Origin: Chaenocephalus aceratus
Lineage: Eukaryota; Chordata; Actinopteri; Perciformes; Channichthyidae
NCBI GenBank assembly: GCA_023974075.1
Contig: CM043800.1
Span: 30,450,452 to 30,514,451 of the forward strand
Reading direction: 5' to 3'
Length of the DNA stretch: 64,000 nucleotides
Shown here: in pieces, positions 13,043-24,993 of the stretch
How positions within the stretch are numbered: the stretch's first letter is position 1
Layout: every line of letters starts with the position of its first letter
Made by a program: the position numbers and the translations under genes
The notes under the pieces: model-generated
The model's database searches: none
Told to the model about the DNA's origin: nothing
What the model saw: the letters and a program-made list of their open reading frames with translations, nothing else

Positions 13043-14626
13043 GTGAGTTTTTACGTTTTAATTGCCCTAATTCTTTGTTCAGCATCTCCATCATCAACTT
13101 TTACCACTTTACCATCATTTATAAATGTCCAATTAAAGGTTCAAAAAGAGTGGGAAAAGAATAATAGACTAGGAAAGCAAGAAAAAGAGAGAATGGAGGA
13201 AACAAAAACCCTCAATATGTAGTGTTGTTGTTTAGCTTATCTCACCATTGTCAAAACCGAATCTTTGAAGAAATGAATTTTACTTTTTTTCTTTAAAAAA
13301 GTCTTGTATTTCCTTAAAAGTTAAATGTTTTCAACCAAAACAGTTAAAATCTAAGTGATGTTCAAGAAGTGGAGATGAATCCTTTGGAGTATGTGGTCTT
13401 GTTAAGGCTCTGCGGATGTGGTTTTCTATTTACGCTCTTTAGCACAGCATATCACATTGAAAAGTGAGACCAGCATCAAGTGCTGTGTAGGACTCGCCTT
13501 TTTCCTTTCACAAAAATATATTCAACTTTCTTTGCTAAAAGACGACAAACTTTACACATTTTCTGAAGATATTTTCAAACACAAACCAAGATAATTACTC
13601 AGTAAGTATTTATTTCATTGTTATTTGTTTTTCATTTAAATTAGAATGGAATTTAATTATTTTATATGATTACACATTTTTATTTAAACAGTGCACTTTT
13701 GTTTTCTATCACACAGAAATGTAGAAATATTATAAAAGCACTGATGGTATGTGGCTGAATAAATTAAACGTAACGAGTGCAGTGATAGGAAAGGCTGTAA
13801 AAGGACACCACTGATCTCATCACTGCAGCAATTATTGGTGAGCCTTTTTTCTGTGGTTACACATGTAAACCTATATTTGTATATTGTTCTCATACAATAA
13901 CCTCTTACAGATTTGTATGTGATTTTAATTACGGGGCTGTGATAATTAAGGAAGTGTGATTGCTTTATTGAACAAGTGCATTAAAGGGGATTTATTGCTC
14001 TCTCAGACCTGGGTGTGCCTTTTTCTAAACTGGATATTGGCTTCAGGGAACGAGAGATTGGTTAGATCATCGCTCTTGTGTATTTTACATCGAAAATCAT
14101 ACTGGCGTTACCAAAGTAAAACACCCTCTTTTACCATGATGTGAACATCTGTGTTTGCTTTGGGACTTGGCTATTGTTAGAGCAGCACAAAACTAACATC
14201 CCAAAGGGCCAGTTCGGCAGTGTTGCACAATACTCACATCATAATTCATGATATTGATATTTGTTCTGAATTGCCATCCATCTGAAATGTGTGTCTCATT
14301 TGTACTTTCATTAGCTTTTTACTGATAGCCTATGTGTCAATGGCACCAAGGCTTAAAAACGAGTCCCTGTCATTAGCTGAGGCTCTGAGGGTGCGGCATG
14401 AAACTGGATGCCTACATGTGCAGACATGACCTGCCGTTTGCTTTATGATAGGGTTTTGTTTCTCAGGAAAAAGGCCTGTGTGAAAAAAATGACTTATTGT
14501 CAGCTGTTTATGGTTTCATTGCCAACTCTGACTGAAAAAAAGAAAAAGGAGTGCGTTCATTTTTTACTGAAATGTCTTCACACTGAAATGAACTTTACAA
14601 GGGTTTCATGTTTCTTCTTCTTTCAG
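13043..14626 (+). other. Predicted intron 1 of rapunzel-like gene 1
   Basis: About 1.6 kb of AT-rich DNA between a GTGAGT donor and a TTTCTTCTTCTTTCAG acceptor. No other feature was recognised in it. Confidence 0.5.
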
Positions 14627-14693
14627 ACACAAGCAAAGCCTCTGGAAGTGGGAACCATTTTAAATTAGTAAGTGTGAAATACATAAAACAAAG

Positions 14694-15875
14694 ATGAACA
14701 ATGTGGCAGATTGGCTCGTCCAGAACAGGGACAAGATCGAGAAAGGTGTGGAGATCATGGGGCAAGCCTCTGAGGTGCTCGCTGCCACTGTTGGCCAGCT
14801 TCACCCCATCTTAGAGGCTGTGTTCGTGGCCTCAGCCGAAATACTCAGCAACCCGGACAGCAAGGAGGCTCGCTACCTGACTCAGCAGTTCGAAATGGTC
14901 AACCAGCAACTTGAGGGAATCCAGGATGAGATCGATCAAATTGCCCTGGAGCTGCAGAAGACGTCACTGAACAAGCAGAACTTCGATCGTGAGGCGCAGA
15001 TGCTCAGCCAGTATGAAAAGTTCCAAGACTTTGTCAACGCCAAGCCAAAGTTCAAGGAGAAGAAGATGGAGAAGTTCATCAGCCATTACGAGAACACAGA
15101 TTCCGACTTGAACCTGGACGCCCTCTACAATGCCATCATTGGGGAGAGCACAGCAGGAGACCCGATGCTGGAGACAGTAGTCGCCATAGAGCAGAGAAGC
15201 AGAAGGGCAGTTGAGGATTTCTGCGCCCGGCTGAAGAAGCTTTTTGTGGTCGGCATTATCTCCATCATGGGCCATTCTGCCCTCAAGGAAGGGGTGGTGG
15301 GGGAGGATATGGTGAAGAAGTGGCAGGGACGGATGGAGGATGTCGAGAAACGAATGAAAGCGGCTGTCGATGAGTGTACAGAGAACTTTGCAGATCAAGC
15401 CAAAATGGACATTGAGCACAAGCTTCTGGAGAATCCCGGCACCGTCAACCAGGACTTCACCAAATCCCTTCTGGATTCGCTTGTTAAGAAATACGACTGG
15501 GTGAACTGGTCCGTCAGGGCTTTCAGCAACAGGGAGCGCATTTTCTTTTTCAACTGGCTGGCAGGAAAGAAATGCCATGGAAGTGGAGGAGCCAACTGGT
15601 TTGACATTTTAACCAACACCAAGATTAAAGTGGTGGTCTCTTTCTGTGTTGACCCCAAGCCCATTAACAAGGGTCAGATCCTGGAGCAGATTGAGAGTCA
15701 GAAGATGAAGGGGAACATGATGGCAGTGGCTCTGGCGCTGAACAAGAGCTTTCCCAACTACCTGGTCCATGCTGTCAGCCATTACAAAGAGGTGGTGCAG
15801 TCCAACAACTTCCATGAGGACTGTTACTACTATGGGAAACACAAAAGGGCCTACCTGTGTATCCACTCTGAGTAG
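14694..15875 (+). CDS. Rapunzel-family protein (rpz-like), 393 aa
   Basis: This single intronless coding exon resembles the teleost rapunzel family, named for a zebrafish mutant with skeletal and fin overgrowth; its biochemical role is unknown to me. Features seen: a moderately hydrophobic helix at residues 26-51; a coiled-coil-like stretch at 62-90; NAKPKF at 115-120; the family signature RRAVEDFCARLKKLF at 170-184; GHSALK at 193-198; KKYDWVNWSVRAF at 265-277; and a tyrosine-rich C-terminus ending IHSE. There is no clear signal peptide, so a cytosolic protein is likely. All signature blocks recur in the gene at 20746, so the two are tandem paralogues. The start is the first ATG after the predicted acceptor, in good context (aaagATGa). 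The codon GC content stands well above the flanks, which supports real coding. The 204-aa antisense ORF is a shadow. Confidence 0.85.
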   Translation: MNNVADWLVQNRDKIEKGVEIMGQASEVLAATVGQLHPILEAVFVASAEILSNPDSKEARYLTQQFEMVNQQLEGIQDEIDQIALELQKTSLNKQNFDREAQMLSQYEKFQDFVNAKPKFKEKKMEKFISHYENTDSDLNLDALYNAIIGESTAGDPMLETVVAIEQRSRRAVEDFCARLKKLFVVGIISIMGHSALKEGVVGEDMVKKWQGRMEDVEKRMKAAVDECTENFADQAKMDIEHKLLENPGTVNQDFTKSLLDSLVKKYDWVNWSVRAFSNRERIFFFNWLAGKKCHGSGGANWFDILTNTKIKVVVSFCVDPKPINKGQILEQIESQKMKGNMMAVALALNKSFPNYLVHAVSHYKEVVQSNNFHEDCYYYGKHKRAYLCIHSE

Positions 15876-15972
15876 GCTCACAGAGAAACATAAAGTGTAG
15901 CCGCCTGCAAACAGGAAGAAATTAGCTATACATAAATTCATGAATGTCTACCAGAGCCCTGAAAATCTCTCC

Positions 15973-15978
15973 ATTAAA
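15973..15978 (+). terminator. Candidate poly(A) signal ATTAAA of rapunzel-like gene 1
   Basis: ATTAAA about 100 bp after the stop codon, followed by T/GT-rich sequence. It is a common variant hexamer, so support is modest. Confidence 0.35.
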
Positions 15979-18900
15979 TATAGAAATGGATTCATAAATA
16001 TTGTCTGTGTTGATCTGCCCGGTGATGTGTGAATCATTGTCTTACTCGTATCAATTTCTATTCTTTTACATAAATCTTTAATCTGTTGATACAGCAGCTT
16101 CAGGGCCGTATATATCTCCATGCCAGCTTTGACTTAATGTCATAAAATGTGATACTGTCCCTAATTTGATGCTAGGATTGGGCGATATGAGAAATTAGTC
16201 AAATAGCTTCAAGAAACTTTGCCATGAGTTTATTGGATTGATTCATACCATTGAGGGCAATATTGTAAACGGATTAGCAGGACTACTTTATGGCGTGATT
16301 TGATTTGTATTTGATTTTCTTTTGCATTAATGTGATGCCTTGTCCATTTGGGTTATTTTGAGCTTTACAGTTTATTATTTGCCTTTGAAAGCTGTAGAAT
16401 AAGTGAATGGACTGTGAGTTGGTGCGGTTTTCTCAACTTTGGATTCTGATGTCAAAAATGTTCTTTGAAACTCAACATTTAAAGGAATACTTTTACATCT
16501 TGGGAAAAACACTCACTTACTTCCTGTCAAGAGTAAAATAACAAGATTGATACCACTGTTGTCTGTCTGTAAGATAAAATACTATAGCCAGGATGCAATA
16601 AACTCAAATTAGAAAAAAGACTTGAAACAGGAAGTCTAGGAATGTTAATTTACAGAATATCTACAGGAGTATTTCTTGGTGGGTGACTTCCCGGATCTTG
16701 ACACAAAACCTCCTGTAAAACATCAAAGTACACTTTGTTTTCTTATACAATTAAACAAACAAGATATTACTCTAAGCTTAGATAAATGCCTCCTGGCTGG
16801 AGCTTCATATAGCAAACAGACATGTTAGTGAGACGAATCAGAAGAAGTCATTTAAACTTAATTTGAGATTTTGTTGTTATGTTTTTGTTTCTCAATTGAT
16901 TTTCCAGAATGTGCACCACCTAGGCATATACTTTATATCACAAATAAATGAATGACATGTACTACAGTAATTGATTATATTGATATTATCGCCTACTCCT
17001 AGATATAAATGTGTATAAAATGAAATCAATTCAAAGTTTCTTGCTGCTTGTAATGCAATTCATGGCTGCAGGGCAAACGTCCAAAATCCTTATTATACAA
17101 TCACTTAATCAAGACACTTGTGTATATTTTACTTTAATTTGTAATAAACAAAAATAAATGAATGGTTTTGTCATCATTGGTCATTATTACTCAGCTATTT
17201 TAAAATACTTAAAAACTATTATAAATATTGAAAAGTCATGACTGATGAAGTGCATTGTTCTGCTGACAGTATTTCTACTCAGAACTAATCTCCTTCAACA
17301 GTAATAATGCTTTATTACCATGCCATTGTGTACCAAATGGGTGGAGGTATAGATGTGTAATGATATCACCACATCAACAACCTATTATGCTCACAACCTT
17401 TTTTTTTTACCTCCACCACCCAAGTTTTTTTTTTCTTCTGGGTGTGCCTCTGCTCTGTAACTTGAGAGCCACATGACCAATAGGAAGACAAACAAACTCT
17501 GGAAGTTAGGGTATTTCTTCCGCAAACTTTATGAGGTGAGTCCATTTCTGTTCCAAATGCTTTATAGTTGACCGGCTTACATAGGTTAACTGTGGTGGTA
17601 GCGGTAAAACACTTTAATATGAAATGATCGATTCAGCTTCATCGACTCCATTTCAGACTCGTTACATAATCGAGCTTTCCCCCCCCCTCTTTAAACACAC
17701 TGGAGTGCCGTTAAAACACGTCCAATACGGGTATTTTGTCAACGTAGCTTTGATTTAATAAAGTGAAGTGGGTCATTAGATGAATCTGCACTTTTAAATG
17801 CAGTTTAAACAAAAAAGAAGTTTCGATTTTCTGGGCGTTGGTTGCCAGATCTGGTGCCACCGCTTCACTTTTTCCAGGAAGTGTCAAACTTACAAGGCGT
17901 TGTGTTGCGCTGTAACAAAAAAACAACTTATCTGTGGTGTTAACCTGCGATGTTTGTTTGGCACTCTGTCCCTCGGCTGTAAAATGATACAATTAGAGGC
18001 CTCGTACATGGACTGATCGATACTTTTCCATTAAGAGGGAGCATTAACAGAGCGCTTAGCTCGTCTCTCAGTGACCAGCTGAGGGTTTGGTCATCTGTGT
18101 TCAGAAGAAGCTCTGCCACATAACATAAATGAAACATGAATCAGCTTAAGAGACATTATGTGTGTCTGTTTGAAGTAGATACACTCAGATCAATACACTT
18201 CGGTATGCTATGTTTTGTTTTGAATCATTATAACAATTGCTGATATAGCCTTATAATAAAAAATATCAAGAAACAATTCAGTGGACGTTGCCTATTCTAC
18301 TAACCTTTGTAAGAATACACCAAACGCCACACTGTGATAGTAAAAGTCCAGCATTAAGAGTGTTACTTAGCCATAAGTCAGTACTTTAAGCTACAGTTAA
18401 TGTCTGTAAAGGTACTTAGGGTATATCCAAAGTAAAAAGTGTTAACATGACCAGATCACAGATGCATCGATGTCGAGTATTTTACAATAGTAGGTAAATG
18501 TTGAGCTATTTTAAACTGCTTTTACATTAGTAGGCCAGTGGTTTCCAAACTATAAGGTTACAAAATTAGTCTGAGGTGTCTGGAGATTATTAAAGGGGTA
18601 GGGAAGACAAAAAACAAAGCTATTCTAAAAAAATCTGCTTTCTTCTTTTGTTTACTTTTCTGTAATCTGTGATTTTTTTGTAAAATACATTAATCCATTG
18701 GGCCTTTGAACAGAATTTATTAAGTCCTAAATTAAACCAATGTGTCAATGTTTCCCACTTAAATGTTGTACAGCGTAGTATAACATGGAAATATGAAGGT
18801 ATCTCAAATTTGAAGTAAAGTACTTGATATATAAATTAACCTTTCTGCTTCTGTGTATCACTGAATTTAAGTGGAAATCGTTGCAAAAAAACAGACGTGT

Positions 18901-19395
18901 TATTCTTCTCTGCAACCTGGCATTCATACTGTATCCTCTGGTGAGAGTTGCCCTCCCATCTCTCTGTCTCTGAAAATGCGATTTCTTCAAGCACTTTTGT
19001 GTTTGAATTGTGTGTGTGTGAGGGTGCTTCACATGCACTCAGACTGCAGTTACATGACCCCTGGGACCCTAGAAAAAGATAGAGAACATCAGTAGGAAAC
19101 AGGAATCACAATTTTAGCACGGTCAAATCAAATAAGATACAGTAACTGTAAATGTTCCGACATCCTGCCTGGATTTCCTGTTCTGTTCTCAAGTCTTACA
19201 AGGAAATCATGTAGATATGACATACTAGTATTGTACTTTTTCCACAGTATTCATGGTATGCAGGTGTTTAATGCATCAGGTTGACAAATGAGTGCCATCT
19301 TCTCTCTGCAATCTTCTGCAGTCTAGCTAAATAAACCCTGCAGAGCAGACCTCAGCAGAGAGACAACAAGCTGACAGATTATTTTCCATTGTCTT
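15979..19395. other. Intergenic interval between the two rapunzel-like genes
   Basis: No supported gene. AT-rich throughout, with T- and C-homopolymers near 17400-17690. A GC-richer block at 19300-19560 surrounds an X-box and is a candidate enhancer. Confidence 0.5.
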
Positions 19396-19409
19396 GTTGC
19401 CGTGGTTAC
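19396..19409 (-). promoter_or_regulatory. Perfect RFX X-box motif (minus-strand orientation)
   Basis: The minus strand reads GTAACC-AC-GGCAAC, a full match to GTNRCC-N2-RGYAAC. It lies about 1.1 kb upstream of the first exon of the second rapunzel-like gene, echoing the site at 12560 upstream of the first gene. Confidence 0.55.
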
Positions 19410-20427
19410 TTGCTGAGTTTCACTGGAAAACGCACCCTTGCCCAGCAAGTTTAACCTCTTACATTAATCACTTCCCACGCCTGCTGCTCTATTATTGACT
19501 GGGCTGCAGCACTGCTGCTTCGCCGTTAGCCACAAATATTTTTTCAACTGAAGGCCAGAATCCTGATTATAAATGTGAGGCCAGCTTCATCACCTTGAGC
19601 TGTTGCATAGACAGTCATTGTGAGACAGAGTATGTGGTCATCATTTTGCAGCAAAATTAAACATTACCAGTAGAGCAAAAATGGGATATGTCTGAACATG
19701 CCTAGACAATCCATCTGGGTTGCTCTCACAGTCAGCCTTTTCTCTGTTTCCTGGCCTTGAAAGAAACTATTTGTGTTTAACAGGATTTTCCAAATCCAGT
19801 GGCCCCCTTTTTCAAGTGCACAGCAGGAATTAGTTTATATTATATCAATAATGCCTAGCATATGTACTTACATCTTAATCATTTGTATTATTATGTGAGG
19901 GTAAATGATTTACCACCTGGGTGAACCTGTAGCTGACTTATTTATAGACCGACTTAGAAGAGGTTTCCATGCAGACATATTTGAGATATAGATATAAGAG
20001 TGGGCTTGATTTGCTCATTTAACTTTAGGCAAGAAAGTGTGTTTCCCAAAAACTAATACTTATATTATATATTATATTTTTTGGGACAGTCTGACAACAT
20101 ATAGGGGAGATAATATAATTCATTATTTCAGCCACATGCTTTAGTGTTTTCCAGACATCTTAATGTATACTGTCATTGCATGCTGTCTATATCAAAGGTG
20201 AGCTCATTGAAACTACTCCTTGTCCCATTTCAACAAGTCACACTGTACTGAGAGAAATTGATTGTTGAAGTAAGAGTTACTCATCTAATTATCACAATGT
20301 AAACCTAAAATAATCATTAAGCCTTTCAATGAAACTTGTTGATTTTCCAAAAGTAAACACACAAATAACAAACAAACAGTTCAACCCTTACTGGCCCTTC
20401 GTCACAGCTGAATTCCCTCTGCATTGT

Positions 20428-20564
20428 TGACTCATTGCTCACTGGGTGTGGCCAGCCGCCAGCACTGAAGCTCACTTGGCTGTTTCTCTCTTTCCTTATC
20501 AGTTTTGCTGTGTTGTAAGCGGCGCAAAGGAGCAGGCCGTAATCCAACAACACTGAAACAAACG
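20428..20564 (+). promoter_or_regulatory. Proximal promoter and non-coding exon 1 of rapunzel-like gene 2
   Basis: A TGACTCA (AP-1 consensus) at 20428 and a GGGTGTGGCC box (KLF/CACCC type) follow one another, with no TATA box. A consensus donor (ACG|GTAAGT) closes a putative non-coding exon at 20564. The acceptor TGTTTTCAG ends at 20719, 26 bp before the chosen ATG. Inferred from motifs. Confidence 0.45.
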
Positions 20565-20745
20565 GTAAGTAAATCTAGAAAACCCAACATTATTTTCTGT
20601 CAGTGAAACTAAAATGTCTAATTTGTGTTCAGTGTTTTACCTGTCTGTTTGTTTTTAAAAGATGTTTCCATGTCTAAATATCACCAGAAAATGTCTAACC
20701 TGTCCATATTTGTTTTCAGAATCAGTCCAAGAGACAACAGCAAAG

Positions 20746-21921
20746 ATGGCAAACCAGCTACAGAAGCTTGTAGCGGAAAGGAAGGATATGGTGGAGACCG
20801 TGATGGATGTCTTTGAACAGGGGGCTGAAGTGGTGGCCAGCATCGTCGGCGACCTTTTCCCCATTTTCTCCATCGCTGCTCCAATTGTTAGACTGGCTCT
20901 GGACAATGTGGAAAGCAAAGAAGCTGTATTCATGAAGGAGCAGTTTCAGAAGGTTCGAGATCATCTGGAGGTGATATCAGAGGAGATTCAGCAGATCAAC
21001 GATGAGATCAAGAAGAGCGGATTGGATGCTGTGTATTTCCCAATAGAGGAGAACATCACTAACCAGTTCAGGAAGTACATGGACATCCTCAACGCCAAAC
21101 CCAAGTTCAGGGAGGTCAAGAAAAAGCTTTTCTTGGATCATTTTGCCAAGACCGGCGGTGACAAAAACCTTATCACCCTCTACAACTCTGTCACGGGAGA
21201 TAACTTCTCTGGGGAATCTGTGCTGGAGATCACCCTGAACTACGAGGAGAAAAGTCGCCGGCCGGTTGAAGACTTCTGCGCCAGACTAAAGAAACTCTTC
21301 TGCATCGGGCTCATCGCACTTCTGGGCCACGCCGCTCTGAAGGGATACGACGAGGAAGACGCACTTCTGAAAGACTGGGGTGAGAAGATGAAGACTGTCC
21401 AGACTAAAATGAATGCCGTGATCGAAGACTGCATCGTCAGCTTCCCCAAACAGGCTGAGAGTGATAGCTGTCGTCTGGTGCGTGACGAGTCAAACCTAAC
21501 CAACCAGCAGCTAGCTGACGCCATCATAGAGAAACTGAAGAAGAAGTATGACTGGGTGGGCTGGTCCGTGCGTGTATTCAAGTCCCCTTCAGGCCTGTTC
21601 GCCAGCAAGAAGGATTACCACTGCCCCACAGGGAAGAGTCGCTTCCAGATCCCTTCATCAGACGAGAAGCTCAACGTCTGGGTGTCCTACAGCTCCTCGC
21701 CCGAGCCTGTGGACAAGAATCACATCCAGCAGCTGATCCAGAGTCAGAAGAAAGTCACCACAGTCAGTGTATCAGAGGTCCTGTTTGAGAAGTTGCCCGG
21801 CGCCTGCGTGGTCCACACGGTCAAAACCAGCAAAGACCTGGCCTGCTCCTGGAGCTTCTCAGGTGACCTGCACTACTGGGAGGAGCACAAAAACTTCTAC
21901 GTCGCCGTCCACTCGGCCTGA
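20746..21921 (+). CDS. Rapunzel-family protein (rpz-like), 391 aa
   Basis: Paralogue of the gene at 14694. It closely fits the rapunzel type: an N-terminus MANQLQKLVAERKDMVE, a hydrophobic helix at 28-52, a coiled-coil-like segment at 63-90, NAKPKF at 116-121, RRPVEDFCARLKKLF at 171-185, GHAALK at 194-199, and KKYDWVGWSVRVF about 70 residues further on. The C-terminus has the same Y-W-x2-H...VAVHS ending pattern. An in-frame ATG at 20662 lies before the splice acceptor at 20719 and would add 28 unrelated residues, so I start at 20746 (caaagATGg). The single coding exon has high GC relative to the flanks. No signal peptide. Molecular function unknown; the family link to bone and fin growth comes from zebrafish genetics. 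Confidence 0.88.
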   Translation: MANQLQKLVAERKDMVETVMDVFEQGAEVVASIVGDLFPIFSIAAPIVRLALDNVESKEAVFMKEQFQKVRDHLEVISEEIQQINDEIKKSGLDAVYFPIEENITNQFRKYMDILNAKPKFREVKKKLFLDHFAKTGGDKNLITLYNSVTGDNFSGESVLEITLNYEEKSRRPVEDFCARLKKLFCIGLIALLGHAALKGYDEEDALLKDWGEKMKTVQTKMNAVIEDCIVSFPKQAESDSCRLVRDESNLTNQQLADAIIEKLKKKYDWVGWSVRVFKSPSGLFASKKDYHCPTGKSRFQIPSSDEKLNVWVSYSSSPEPVDKNHIQQLIQSQKKVTTVSVSEVLFEKLPGACVVHTVKTSKDLACSWSFSGDLHYWEEHKNFYVAVHSA

Positions 21922-22926
21922 AGTTTTAGATGGTGAAAAAGACTCTGAAAAGTCAGTCATTCTGTGATTGTTGGTTACATATTGGTTACATATTAACATG
22001 GATAATCATAGTCTATGCCTCTCTGCCTGGCCTTAGCAGTGAAATACTACAGAGTATGTGCCTTAATTGAATTTCTCTATTAGCCTTTTTATACTGACGA
22101 ATTCCCTTTTTCAAAATGTGTATTGCGGATGGTTTCTTGCATCATATCAATTAACAAAGGTGCCTTAATTGGGATCTTCAATCCGTATGGAACAATACAA
22201 TTGACCCTTGATTTGAAGAAGGATTGGAAATTATTTAATGGGGGAAAAATAAATAAATCTCAGGGAGGATCCCTCTTCCAGAAATGCAATAGCTTTCAGA
22301 TGACTTTACTAAGAATAATGACCTTTTTGTTACAATACAGCTGTGTTTTGTTTATTTCTCAAAGCAGACAAATGAGCTCATCCCTTTTGTTTAGACTGTA
22401 TTATATCCCAGTTTCTCTTTTTGTTAGAAAAAACGTGATATGTCAATGTAATTTCAGGAGGTTGTTTTGTTTTGGGGGAAGTTGTTGACCTAGAATCCAG
22501 CTGTCATACAGAGATTATGTGTCGCTGGTAGTGATAAGGCTTGACCTCGCCTTCTTGAGGACAAACACAACAAGGCTGTGTGATAAAAATGTCTCAAAAA
22601 TGTACAGAGACAGTGATAGAAACCTTATTATTGATTGCACTCCTACTCATCTGATTAAAAATAACCCTCGTTACAAGAGACAAGGCCTCGAACAACATTA
22701 ACTCATGAAACTTTAGAGGCGTAGTGACGGCAATACTTTGTTTACATACAGATGCCTAGCATAGCTATTCTTGGGTGGTTAGGGTTAGATTTCAACACTA
22801 TGCTGGGAGAATATAATTATGTCACGGAGACACCACTGACTTGTTCTAATTGTTGCACATTATTTGTTTTACATTGTAAACCGCTGTAATCTGTGAGTTT
22901 CTCCTTTGTTGTGTGTTTTTTTCACC

Positions 22927-22932
22927 AATAAA
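22927..22932 (+). terminator. Poly(A) signal AATAAA, rapunzel-like gene 2
   Basis: AATAAA with a GU-rich downstream element (tgttttgg), about 1 kb after the stop codon. An earlier AATAAA cluster lies at about 22246, so alternative 3' ends are possible. Confidence 0.45.
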
Positions 22933-24993
22933 TGTTTTGGAACATTTTATTTGACCAACACATGCCCTGTATTTACTGTAGTATTGATGATGTTCTATTT
23001 TATACAATTTCTTTTTCCATACAGTGTATTCAGAGTCTTATATTCAATTCCTGTTAGTACACCAAAGCAATGAATGTAATAAATCTTCCAAATACACTCA
23101 TTTGTTTGTATATTTTTTGTGAATTACTTGCGGTTTGGCTGACTCACACAATCTCCTCACTTTGATAAGACAAGCATTTGTATTACTTGTCTTATTTTTG
23201 GATAATTGGTCATGTTTTTGTAGTGGTGTTAAAAGTAAAATAAGACAAGTTGCCATACTTGTCTTACAGGAAATGCTAAAATGCAATATTATTTATGATT
23301 TTATTTACAGTTACAACAGTTTAGGTTGATAAAATTGGTGGTTATTCTCATCCAAAAAAGCAAAATGTCTCAATTTTGCTAAAAGTTCAACATTAAATTA
23401 TTAGTTGTCAAAAATAAATAAATATCTTAGCTGTCATTGAGTGAGAGAATTAACACCCAACTGTTATTTGCAGACATCGTAAAGCACTGTCAAAAAAAGA
23501 GGAAAAGGATATGGTTAGTTTGGAAACACCCTTAGTGCTCTATAATTATGTGGTTGTGGCTTTTCTATATTCAGCGCATAAAGACTCATGGCCCTGCAGT
23601 ACATCACACAGGCGGGTCAAGTGCCTCAGCAGAAATGATCAAGTGCAAAGTAAAACAAGTGGCTTTTACTGACATTTCTTGGATTTAAAAATGGATATAG
23701 GAGGAAATTCTGAGTTACCGCGTACGGTAATGTAATTACATGCTGTGGATCTACATGATGACATTGTATAATACAGGATGTATACAACTAGAATTAAATG
23801 TGTAAGACTTTTATTTCACTATGTTGACTTTTTGATCTAAGTAGACATGACTGATGAAATCACAAACGTGTCCCTCTCAGTAGACTGCACCCCCCAACAT
23901 ATCCAGAGATAAGTGTGAAATGTTACAAAACAGGTAACACGTTGGTCATGGAGAAAAAACAACAGGGTTATCTTGTCTTTTCTTACTTGTGATTTATTGG
24001 ATAGTTGCAGTTCTTTAGGCCTCTCAAATGATCTGACAAGGTAAACATGTTCTTTGCTTGAAATGCTAAGCTCATAGAAATACACAACTTTGAGAAGGGA
24101 CTGTGACATGGTTTTAAATGTGTAATATATCTCTCTGTATTCACTCCTACACATGTTTGTGTCAAGGTTGTTAAAACAAATGCATACAGATAGTCACAAC
24201 CGAGTCTCAATGGACTCCAAAAATATTAGAGAATCTTCTAATAAAAAAAAGGATAAAAGAGAAGGACTGTGCTACCCTGAAATTCCCTGAAAGAAATGTA
24301 ATCTATGCAGAATGAATGAAGTGGAGTTAAAGCTTATATGAACCCAAAGAAGAGGTGGGATTTTTCTAGTGTCAGCAGGACATGTGTCCTACATTTGGAG
24401 CTATAATCGTCTTTCGTGTCAGGAAAAATACTCCAATTACAAACCTAACGTTGTCTTTGCTGTCTGGATACCTGTTTGCCAATGGAAAAAGACTGAAAAG
24501 GAAGGAATTTAAAGACTTTCCCTTCACTTAACGAAGCAAATCTCTCAGAAATGCTTTCCAAATTTCCACTGGCAAGTTACATTATTACCCAGTGAGCTGA
24601 GGCCCACACACTGCTTAATCAGCAACTTTGGGAAAAAGGCTTACAGAAAGTGAGCCTAGAAATGTATCAGTATTCACAAACACTGACAAACATTTGCAAT
24701 ATAGGAACACTTTAAGTTATTCTGTGTATATTTCAAATGCACAGTTCTATTTAGGACATTTGGGAGAAGTGGACTAGAGATAATCCCCTAAAACGGATGT
24801 GATTAACTTTAAACAGTTGCTTATTTGCACATCCAATAGATACAGAGCAATGCATTCATACATTTGAAGTCTCTCATGTTTTTGTCTCTGTCTTTTAGCT
24901 CATAGTTGGGTCTGTACCTTCTCCTGATGGAAATATCTTACTCCATGTTCTCCAGCTAGTCGTTTAGGTGACTCTCTGATGTTTGGTGCTCAG
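22933..24993. other. Non-coding interval, no gene seen
   Basis: AT-rich intergenic DNA. A pair of inverted 'aagacaagtatg / catacttgtctta'-like motifs occurs near 23168 and 23250, but I see no larger structure. Confidence 0.5.

Noticed and set aside
14964..15578. 204-aa ORF antisense to rapunzel-like gene 1
   Set aside because: It mirrors the high-GC coding exon, has no domain features and no splice context. The sense frame carries the family signatures.
20662..20745. 28-residue N-terminal extension of rapunzel-like gene 2
   Set aside because: It lies upstream of the TTTTCAG acceptor at 20719 and does not resemble the start of the paralogue.
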